7,915 bases of DNA from CAYMRB01 sp964392615. GTDB taxonomy: Bacteria; Planctomycetota; UBA8108. How positions within the stretch are numbered: position 1 is the stretch's first letter; the number at the start of each line of letters is the position of its first letter. Position numbers and translations under genes: made by a program. Under the pieces are notes generated by a model. It saw nothing but the letters and a program-made list of their open reading frames with translations. It searched no databases and was not told the origin of the DNA. Of this stretch, positions 1 to 5,171 are shown in pieces. The stretch lies in NCBI GenBank assembly GCA_964392615.1, contig CAYMRB010000457.1, positions 1 to 7,915 of the forward strand, written 5' to 3'.

Positions 1-51
1 GTCGGCGTCGGAGAGTCGCCCCTTGCCCCTGCTTCCCCTGACCGCACCCTC

Positions 52-66
52 CGCGTACGATACGCG
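52..66. repeat. Short inverted repeat just upstream of the putative ATG
   Basis: CGCGTA and TACGCG form 6-bp perfect arms separated by CGA, ending one base before the ATG at 68. In RNA this would be a small hairpin exactly where a ribosome binding site would lie if ATG68 were the start. It may be chance in GC-rich DNA. Confidence 0.3.
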
Positions 67-67
67 C

Positions 68-820
68 ATGATGACCGCACCCGACACCACTCCCCCTCGC
101 TGCCCGTATGCGGCCGCCGCGGCCTGGGCCTTCCCCGCCGCTTTGCTCGCGTTCTTCACGATCTGGTGGTTCGTTTCGCCGTCGACGTACCTCCAATACG
201 GAATCTCCGGCGAGGAGCGCGAGGGCCAGCTCCTCGAGAACATCACGTTTATCGCGGCGTTCATCGGCTCGATCCTGTCGGCCGTGGCCGCGTGGCAGCT
301 CTGGCGGTTGCGGTGGCGCGCGGCGGCGGCGCTCGTCGCGGTCGCGGCGTTGGCGACGCTGTTCTTCGCGGGAGAGGAGATCTCCTGGGGCCAGAATCTC
401 TTCGGCCTGCGGCTCTGGGAGACTCCGGAGTCGTTCCGCGAGCATTCGGTCGAGACGAACGCGCACAACACCGACCTGCCGGTTCGACCGCTCGGCAACC
501 TCTACCTCTTCTTGATGTTCATCGCGCTGCCCGTCCTGTGGCGGCACCGTGAGCGGCTGCGGCTACCGGCCGCATGGGGGCCGGCCGTCGCGGAGGGCTC
601 CGTGTTGTTCGCGATCGTCCTCGGCGCGGCCTGGCCGCTGTGGAAGGGCCTCTACGTGTCGTACTACACGAAGCCGGTCGCCGAGACGCACGACTTCTAC
701 ATGCAGTACCTCGAGCAGTTCAACGAGTACAAGGAGCTGCTCGTCGCCGTCGCGCTGTTCATCTACGGCGCGTATCGCATCGCCGCCGTGCGACGCGTGC
801 GCGCGGCGAGCAACGCGTAG
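68..820 (+). CDS. Six-helix integral membrane protein, function unknown (GEEISWGQ motif)
   Basis: I know of no assigned function. Counting from the ATG at 68 (250 aa), six hydrophobic segments are visible at about residues 15-36, 60-80, 84-102, 143-159, 177-197 and 223-241, so this is a polytopic inner-membrane protein. The most distinctive part is GEEISWGQ (about 102-109) at the end of helix 3, followed by a polar stretch with ETNAHN (about 129-134). From memory, the GEEISWGQ...HN combination recurs in uncharacterised bacterial membrane proteins. The acidic and histidine residues could line a membrane-interface active site, but that is inference. The start is uncertain. The frame is open to the left edge, and a TTG at 23 has a GGAG (10-13) nine bases upstream. 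ATG at 68 or 71 has no Shine-Dalgarno but avoids an odd 15-residue extension. The stop is TAG at 818-820, four bases from the convergent neighbour's stop. Confidence 0.75.
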   Translation: MMTAPDTTPPRCPYAAAAAWAFPAALLAFFTIWWFVSPSTYLQYGISGEEREGQLLENITFIAAFIGSILSAVAAWQLWRLRWRAAAALVAVAALATLFFAGEEISWGQNLFGLRLWETPESFREHSVETNAHNTDLPVRPLGNLYLFLMFIALPVLWRHRERLRLPAAWGPAVAEGSVLFAIVLGAAWPLWKGLYVSYYTKPVAETHDFYMQYLEQFNEYKELLVAVALFIYGAYRIAAVRRVRAASNA

Positions 821-841
821 CCCGTCACTCGGGCTGCGCGT
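813..841. terminator. Hairpin spanning both stop codons of a convergent gene pair (putative bidirectional terminator)
   Basis: Arms 813-824 and 830-841 pair over 12 positions with one imperfect position (T818 opposite G836) around the 5-base loop TCACT. The TAG stop of the membrane-protein gene lies in the left arm, and the stop of the minus-strand gene lies in the loop. The position and stability suit a shared transcription end. There is no T-tract on either side, so this is not a canonical intrinsic terminator, and it may act as an RNA 3'-end stabiliser instead. Confidence 0.5.
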
Positions 842-2198
842 CGACCTGTGGCTCGCGGCCCGCGCGGATCGCCTCGATGCGCGCTTCGCACTCGGTGACC
901 TCGGCCGCGTTCACCAGTGCGGTGAACGACAGCGTCGCCTTGTAGCTCTCGCCGCCCGCCAGCTTCGGCACGCGACCGGCGGCGCGTTCCACCTGGCGCG
1001 GGTTCGGATAGCTCGTTCCCGGCTCGACTCCGGTGACGTAGCCGTCGCGCTCGCCCTGCGTGTTCTTCCAGAGCGTCAGGCACGGCAGCTGCTCCGTCGA
1101 GAATCGTGTCGACACGCCGCGGTGGCCCTGCCGGTCACGCAACAAGGTCTCCGTGTGACCGCCTTCGCCGGCGAACAGCTCGACGAAGTAGACCTGCTCG
1201 ACGTAGCCCGGGGTCGGTCCGTCGTAGACGTTCCAACCCTTCATGCCGCCCTCGGTCGCGCGCGCATCGCGCGGGAACACGCGCTCCACCGGCGCGACGA
1301 ACTGCGCGCCCTCCTCGAGCAGCGGACAGCCGAAGTTCGCGTGGTAGAGGAGCTGCATCTCCTGCGGGTTGTCGCCGCGGTTGATGACTTCGTCCTCGAT
1401 CGTCACGGTCTTCGATCCCGGCGTCGTCCAGATTTCGGTCGCGAGGCGCAGGTTCGTGCCGAACATCATCGACTCGTCGACGATGCCACGCACGCGGATG
1501 CGCCGCGAGGGCGGGGGCTCGACGATGACCTCGACCTCGCTCGCCGGCAGGTAGCTGATCTTGCCGTGCAACGTCAGGTTGACGTCGACGGGAGCGCCGG
1601 TATTGCTCGCGACGGTATCCGTGCCGGGCGCGCCGACCGACGCCAGACCGCAGCGACACATCCACGCGCCGAAGCCCTCGAGCCAGCCGAGACCGCCGCG
1701 TGCGTCGAGGTTGACGAACGCGGGGCTGACGACCTCCTCGACCGGTGCGTCCCAGCCGATGCGGAAATCGCTGCCGCAGTGCATCTCCCAGATGTCCATG
1801 CCACGGCTCGGCACGATCGTGTACGTCAGCACGCCGTTCGACACGACGACGACGTCGACTCCCTCCTGCCGGCCGCCGTGGAGCACGTACTTGTGCACTC
1901 GCCACTCGCAGTCGGTATCGATGTCGACCGCGGCCGAGCTCGCCGTCGCGGCCGAGCCGATCGACCATTCGTCGAACCGCAGGTTCGTACGGGAGTCGAC
2001 GACCTTCTGGCGCAGGGGATCACGTTCGAGTCGGATCATGGCGGTTTTCGAGCTACAGGACACGCTGCCGGACAGGAGGCCGAGCAGCACGGTGAGGAAC
2101 ATCACGGCAGGCAGCGGCGCGGCGAGTCGCCCGCCGCCGGTGGCTCCGAACGACGGGGGGGACGGGCGGGCCGCCGATCGCGGGATTTCGTGTCTCAC
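825..2198 (-). CDS. DUF4432 family aldose-1-epimerase-like protein, probably exported
   Basis: Family features of DUF4432 (galactose-mutarotase-like beta-sandwich) are clear. They include PSRGMDIWEM (about residues 130-139 from the chosen start), a W-rich segment LGWLEGFGAWMCRCGL, LHGKISYLPA (about 210-219), LLYHANFGCPLLEEGA (about 283-298) and NPRQVERAAGRVP near the C-terminus. Such proteins bind carbohydrates and are presumed mutarotases or epimerases; the substrate is unknown. I chose GTG at 2198 because GGAG lies five bases upstream; the frame also has a GTG at 2222 without a comparable site. The first 48 residues then comprise an arginine-containing stretch and a hydrophobic run (VMFLTVLLGLLSG) ending in SVSC. 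This resembles a signal peptide with a relaxed lipobox, so the enzyme may be periplasmic or a lipoprotein. Family members I know of are mostly cytosolic. The gene stands alone, convergent with the membrane protein and divergent from the ferredoxin gene. Confidence 0.88.
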   Translation of the reverse strand: MRHEIPRSAARPSPPSFGATGGGRLAAPLPAVMFLTVLLGLLSGSVSCSSKTAMIRLERDPLRQKVVDSRTNLRFDEWSIGSAATASSAAVDIDTDCEWRVHKYVLHGGRQEGVDVVVVSNGVLTYTIVPSRGMDIWEMHCGSDFRIGWDAPVEEVVSPAFVNLDARGGLGWLEGFGAWMCRCGLASVGAPGTDTVASNTGAPVDVNLTLHGKISYLPASEVEVIVEPPPSRRIRVRGIVDESMMFGTNLRLATEIWTTPGSKTVTIEDEVINRGDNPQEMQLLYHANFGCPLLEEGAQFVAPVERVFPRDARATEGGMKGWNVYDGPTPGYVEQVYFVELFAGEGGHTETLLRDRQGHRGVSTRFSTEQLPCLTLWKNTQGERDGYVTGVEPGTSYPNPRQVERAAGRVPKLAGGESYKATLSFTALVNAAEVTECEARIEAIRAGREPQVDAQPE

Positions 2199-2238
2199 GG
2201 GGTCTCCGAGGCCTCCTCGCACTTCGAAACAGCCGCGG

Positions 2239-2265
2239 CTCGGCGCCCGGAAGGCGAGCGCCGAG
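2239..2265. repeat. 8-bp perfect inverted repeat in the divergent leader region
   Basis: CTCGGCGC (2239-2246) and GCGCCGAG (2258-2265) are perfect complements around an 11-base loop. It sits about 40 bases upstream of the DUF4432 start on its own strand, so it would be a hairpin in that 5' leader, or a protein-binding dyad. There is no independent evidence for either role. Confidence 0.3.
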
Positions 2266-2269
2266 AAGC

Positions 2270-2297
2270 TTTACAAAGCGATGGGGCCGCGTATTGT
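2270..2297 (+). promoter_or_regulatory. Candidate sigma70-type promoter for the ferredoxin-mrp-DUF971 operon
   Basis: TTTACA (2270-2275; five of six matches to TTGACA) lies 16 bases before TATTGT (2292-2297; four of six to TATAAT). This is the most AT-rich patch in the 228-base gap between the divergent genes, about 130 bases upstream of the ferredoxin GTG. A small dyad, GCTTT-AC-AAAGC (2268-2279), overlaps the -35 box and could be an operator. Predicted from sequence only. Confidence 0.4.
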
Positions 2298-2322
2298 ATG
2301 GGGCAGGCCCGTGCGGCGGCAA
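2293..2322 (-). promoter_or_regulatory. Candidate promoter for the DUF4432 gene, overlapping the opposing -10 box
   Basis: Read on the minus strand, TTGCCG (2322-2317) is followed after 18 bases by TACAAT (2298-2293; five of six to TATAAT). The -10 shares its bases with the plus-strand -10 because ATTGTAT reads ATACAAT on the other strand. If both are real, the two promoters compete for the same site. Confidence 0.33.
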
Positions 2323-2426
2323 GGCGTGGGACGGTCGACAACGCGCGGCTGGCCACTGGGGCCGGCCGCCGGGATCGACCGCCGAGGCGATCGCCGGACG
2401 GAAGCCGAGCACAGGGAGAGAGGAAC

Positions 2427-2681
2427 GTGGCGGATCGCACGCTCAAGTTCACGGACAACGCCGACGGCGCGTTCTACGTCGACGAGTCTTGCATCGACTG
2501 CGACCTTTGCCGCGTTACCGCTCCCGAATGCTTCACCGCGAACGAGGAGCGCGGGCACTCGTACGTGTTCAAGCAGCCCGCTACGCCCGAGGAACTCGCC
2601 AACTCGAGAGAGGCTCTCGAGGCGTGCCCGGTGGAGGCCATCGGCGACGACGGAGCTCCGGTGTCGACCGCGCGCTCCTGA
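2427..2681 (+). CDS. Single-cluster [4Fe-4S] ferredoxin
   Basis: An 84-residue soluble electron carrier. The cluster ligands are visible as C22-x2-C25-x2-C28 (CIDCDLC) and C67 followed by Pro, in ACPVEAIG. This is the one-cluster arrangement, in which the distal C-P supplies the fourth ligand. An additional Cys35 in APECF sits where such ferredoxins usually carry a hydrophobic residue. The middle part (YVFKQPATPEELA) matches my memory of a small ferredoxin subfamily often annotated beside Mrp genes. The start is GTG at 2427, supported by GGAG at 2415-2418 with an 8-base spacer and by the length. The open frame continues about 1.9 kb upstream, but that part is antisense to the DUF4432 gene and not coding. 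It is the first gene of a four-gene plus-strand cluster, 97 bases ahead of mrp, and is probably a redox or cluster partner for it (inference). Confidence 0.93.
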   Translation: MADRTLKFTDNADGAFYVDESCIDCDLCRVTAPECFTANEERGHSYVFKQPATPEELANSREALEACPVEAIGDDGAPVSTARS

Positions 2682-2778
2682 TCCGGTGGTTGGCGTGCGG
2701 TGGTTTCCGCCGTGCTTTCGGCGACCCGTGTTTCCAGACAGCGGCAATTCACGATAGGCGACGATTGGAGGATTCGTA

Positions 2779-3612
2779 GTGGACGGCGTACGCGACATCG
2801 TAGCAGTGGCGAGCGGCAAGGGTGGCGTCGGCAAGTCGACCACCGCAATCAACCTCGCGCTTGCGCTGCGCGGCGGCACGGACGGGCGACCGCCGGCGAA
2901 GGTCGGGCTGCTCGACGCCGACGTGTACGGCCCGAGCATGGCCCTGATGTTCGGCATCGAGGATCGGCCGAACGTCACCGCGGAGCACAAGATCATTCCG
3001 CTCGAGGGATACGGCGTCAAAGTCGTGTCGATGGCCTTCCTCGCCGATCCGGACAAGCCGATCATCTGGCGTGGCCCGATGGTCCACGGGCTGCTGCAGC
3101 AGTTCGTCAAGGACGTCGAGTGGGGCGAGCTCGACTACCTCGTCATCGATTTGCCGCCCGGCACCGGTGACGCGCAATTGTCGTTGTCGCAGATCCTCAA
3201 CATCTCCGGCGCGCTCATCGTCACGACGCCGCAAGTCGTGAGCCTTCTCGACGCGCGCAAGGGGCTCGCGATGTTCCGGCAGATGAAGGTGCCGGTGCTC
3301 GGCATCGTCGAGAACATGAGCTACTTCGTTTGCCCGGACTGCAACAAGCGCCACGAGATCTTCCGCCACGGCGGCGGGCAACGCGCCGCGAAGGAGCTCG
3401 ACGTTCCGTTCCTCGGCGAGATTCCGATCGACCCGCAGGTGGTCGTCGGCGGTGACGAGGGGCGACCGACGGTTGCGGCATTCCCGGATTCGCCGACGAC
3501 TGCCGCGTACCTCGAGCTCGGCGCCGCGGTCATCGCGAAGCTCGACGAGGCGCGCGGCGAAGAGGCGCCGGGGACGACGCCGGTCATGCCCGGCCCGATC
3601 GAGTGGGAGTGA
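2779..3612 (+). CDS. mrp: Mrp/ApbC/NBP35-type P-loop ATPase, Fe-S cluster carrier, short form
   Basis: Cytosolic ATPase that binds a [4Fe-4S] cluster at a dimer interface and passes it to apoproteins. A deviant Walker A, GKGGVGKST (13-21), carries the signature Lys14. DADVYGPS (46-53) is the Mrp switch region, and DLPPGTGD (124-131) contains the Walker B aspartate. The family-defining ENMSYFVCPDC (178-188) supplies the C185-x2-C188 cluster cysteines. At 277 aa it is roughly 90 residues shorter than E. coli Mrp because it has no N-terminal MIP18/DUF59 domain. This is real rather than a start error: an in-frame TAG lies at 2755-2757 and GTG2779 is the only start after it, with GGAGG at 2767-2771, seven bases upstream. 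Flanked by a ferredoxin and DUF971, it looks like the core of an Fe-S maturation cluster. The tail after about residue 260 is low-complexity and family-variable. Confidence 0.95.
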   Translation: MDGVRDIVAVASGKGGVGKSTTAINLALALRGGTDGRPPAKVGLLDADVYGPSMALMFGIEDRPNVTAEHKIIPLEGYGVKVVSMAFLADPDKPIIWRGPMVHGLLQQFVKDVEWGELDYLVIDLPPGTGDAQLSLSQILNISGALIVTTPQVVSLLDARKGLAMFRQMKVPVLGIVENMSYFVCPDCNKRHEIFRHGGGQRAAKELDVPFLGEIPIDPQVVVGGDEGRPTVAAFPDSPTTAAYLELGAAVIAKLDEARGEEAPGTTPVMPGPIEWE

Positions 3613-3656
3613 TCCGCGCCACGTTCCAGGAGGATCGAGCGGAGTGAGCGAGAGAC

Positions 3657-3989
3657 ATGAGTGACGACGCTACGACGCCGCAAGCCATCGAGCAGGCCGG
3701 GCCGAAGGCGCTGCGGATTCGTTGGCGCGACGGCAGCGCCTGCGAGTACGACGTCGTGATGCTGCGCCGTGCCTGTCGCTGCGCTCTGTGCGTCGACGAG
3801 TGGACCGGACAGCAGATCCTCGCGCCCGAGGACGTCGCCGACGACGTTCGCCCGGTGCGCGTCGAGCCGACCGGCCGCTACGCAATCCAGATCGACTGGA
3901 GCGATGGACACACGAGCGGCATCTACACCTTCGAGTATCTGCGGCAGTTGAGTTCTTCCAACGAGGCAGGAGGCCAAAGTGAGCAGTGA
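3657..3989 (+). CDS. DUF971 (gamma-butyrobetaine hydroxylase-like N-terminal domain) protein
   Basis: A stand-alone 110-residue DUF971 domain. Diagnostic parts are LRIRWRDGS (19-27), the cysteine cluster LRRACRCALCVDEWTG (36-51; Cys40, Cys42, Cys45), and YAIQIDWSDGHTSGIYTFEYLR towards the C-terminus. In gamma-butyrobetaine hydroxylase the equivalent domain binds zinc. In plant HCF101 a DUF971 domain is fused behind Mrp, so a separate DUF971 gene immediately after mrp suggests that the two proteins act together in Fe-S delivery (inference). The ATG at 3657 is the first start after an in-frame TGA at 3645-3647. The nearest strong Shine-Dalgarno, AGGAGG (3628-3633), is 23 bases away, with only a weaker GGAG at 3641-3644. 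The 3' end overlaps the next gene by 11 bases. Confidence 0.92.
   Translation: MSDDATTPQAIEQAGPKALRIRWRDGSACEYDVVMLRRACRCALCVDEWTGQQILAPEDVADDVRPVRVEPTGRYAIQIDWSDGHTSGIYTFEYLRQLSSSNEAGGQSEQ
3968..3973 (+). promoter_or_regulatory. Ribosome binding site that sets the oxidoreductase start
   Basis: A full AGGAGG lies five bases before the GTG at 3979, inside the end of the DUF971 gene. It fixes the GTG as the start and establishes the 11-base overlap, consistent with translational coupling. Confidence 0.75.
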
Positions 3990-5034
3990 GCCACTCGGCG
4001 TCGTCATCGTAGGCGCCGGCATGATCAGCGAGTTCCAGTCGCACGCGATCAACGAGGTCCCGGAGCTGCGCCTTCTGGGCTATGTCGACAACGTCGTCGA
4101 GCTGGCCGAGAAGCGTGCGGAGCAGTTCGGCGTCAAGGCGTACGCCGACCTCGGCGAGGCGCTCGCTGACCCGGCCACCGGCCTGGTTTCGATCTGCACG
4201 CCGAGCGGTGCGCACCTCGAGCCCGCCATCGCCGCGGCGGATGCGGGCAAACATGTGATGGTCGAGAAGCCGGTCGAGATCACGCCGGAGCGTGTCGACC
4301 AGATCATCGCCTCGTGCGCGAAGAACGGTGTCACGCTCGGCGCGATCTTCCCGCGCCGCTTCTACGTGACGAGCCGCCTCCTGAAGGAAGCGATCGACTC
4401 GGGTCGTTTCGGCACGCTGAGCCTCGGCGACGTAACGATCAAGTGGTACCGCTCGCAGGAGTACTACGACAACGGCGGCTGGCGCGGCACGTGGAAGCTC
4501 GATGGCGGCGGTGCGCTGATGAATCAGGGCATCCACGGCATCGATCTCATCCAATGGCTCATGGGCGGCATCGAGTCGGTCGCGGCGCACGCGGCGACGC
4601 TCGCGCACGAGCGCATCGAGGTCGAGGACACCGCGACGGCGACGGTGCGCTATCACAACGGCGCGCTCGGCGTCATCGAGGGGACGACGGCGGCCTGGCC
4701 CGGCAGCAAGATCCGCATCGAGATCTGCGGCTCGAAGGGCAACGTCGTCATGGAGGACGAGACGATCCTCAACTGGCAGTTCGCCGACGAGACGCCGGAG
4801 GACGACGAGATCCGCAGCAAGTACGGTCCGCGCGAGGGCCTCTCGGGCGGCGGCGCGGCGGATCCCAAAGCGATATCCTACGAGGATCACCGGCGCCAGT
4901 TCGCCGACTTCGCCACCGCACTCGCCGAAGGCCGCAAACCGTTCTGCGACGGCGTCGAGGGGCGCGCACCGGTCGCGGTCATCACGAGCATCTACCGCTC
5001 GGCGCGCGAGGGACGCGCGGTGAAGGCCGAGTAG
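3979..5034 (+). CDS. Gfo/Idh/MocA family NAD(P)-dependent oxidoreductase, probably sugar-acting
   Basis: 351 residues, the usual size for the family. The N-terminal Rossmann domain (about 6-120) has VVIVGAGMIS (8-17) for dinucleotide binding, Asp37 after the second strand, CTPSGAH (73-79) and the family hallmark EKPVE (96-100) with Lys97. The C-terminal substrate domain contains KWYRSQEYYD (155-164), WRGTWKLDGGGALMNQGIHGIDL (168-190) and a later GTTAAWPGS. His186 in NQGIHGID is the expected catalytic histidine. The WYR/WRGTW/LMNQGIH combination resembles sugar or nucleotide-sugar 3-dehydrogenases such as the WlbA-like branch, but the substrate cannot be read from sequence. GTG3979 is set by AGGAGG at 3968-3973. 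The gene overlaps the DUF971 stop, so it is probably co-translated with the Fe-S genes. No Fe-S cysteine motif is visible, so a direct link to cluster biogenesis is not evident. Confidence 0.93.
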   Translation: MSSEPLGVVIVGAGMISEFQSHAINEVPELRLLGYVDNVVELAEKRAEQFGVKAYADLGEALADPATGLVSICTPSGAHLEPAIAAADAGKHVMVEKPVEITPERVDQIIASCAKNGVTLGAIFPRRFYVTSRLLKEAIDSGRFGTLSLGDVTIKWYRSQEYYDNGGWRGTWKLDGGGALMNQGIHGIDLIQWLMGGIESVAAHAATLAHERIEVEDTATATVRYHNGALGVIEGTTAAWPGSKIRIEICGSKGNVVMEDETILNWQFADETPEDDEIRSKYGPREGLSGGGAADPKAISYEDHRRQFADFATALAEGRKPFCDGVEGRAPVAVITSIYRSAREGRAVKAE

Positions 5035-5074
5035 CGAGTGTAGTGACCCCCTCAAGCCGTCGCATCGTGTCACG

Positions 5075-5086
5075 CCAGTCGACTGG
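5075..5086. repeat. Perfect 12-bp palindrome CCAGTCGACTGG
   Basis: Found in the 137-base convergent gap 41 bases after the oxidoreductase stop. With no central spacer it would make a poor hairpin, so it is more like a protein-binding site or chance. No second copy was noticed in the window. Confidence 0.3.
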
Positions 5087-5092
5087 AGCGAC

Positions 5093-5168
5093 GTTCCCGT
5101 CGCCGCTGTCGCCCGGACCCGAGCCGCGCTTCGGGCCCAACAGGGACACCTCTGACAGCGACGAGAAC
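5093..5168. terminator. Extended foldable structure between convergent genes
   Basis: The outer stem is GTTC (5093-5096) with GAAC (5165-5168), a C-A mismatch, then CGTCG-CTGTC (5098-5102 and 5106-5110) with GACAG-CGACG (5154-5163). Left bases 5103-5105 are bulged. Inside sits a second hairpin at 5115-5138, with CCCGAG and TTCGGG arms, loop CCGCGC and flanking GG/CC pairs. The structure begins three bases beyond the methyltransferase stop on the minus strand and about 60 bases after the oxidoreductase stop, which suits a shared transcription end. No T-tract is present. A small structured RNA is an alternative. Confidence 0.4.
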
Positions 5169-5171
5169 CCG

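Noticed and set aside
549..2426. Very long plus-strand open frame (about 1.9 kb) running into the ferredoxin gene
   Set aside because: It lies antisense to a clear DUF4432 gene and is dominated by Arg/Asp/Ala low-complexity sequence, as expected of a shadow frame in GC-rich DNA. Only the last 84 codons after GTG2427 are a recognisable protein.
2708..2723. CGCCG-TGCTTT-CGGCG hairpin between ferredoxin and mrp, considered as an internal terminator
   Set aside because: Only five base pairs, no T-tract, and the genes run in the same direction with linked functions. It is probably part of the spacer.
3611..3636. GATCC/GGATC pairing that could hide the AGGAGG before DUF971
   Set aside because: Five base pairs with a 16-base loop is weak, and that AGGAGG is too far from the ATG to be its main ribosome site.
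3670..5073. Minus-strand open frame of 467 codons opposite the DUF971 and oxidoreductase genes
   Set aside because: Composition is Arg/Asp/Leu rich with no recognisable domain, while the plus strand encodes two clear families.
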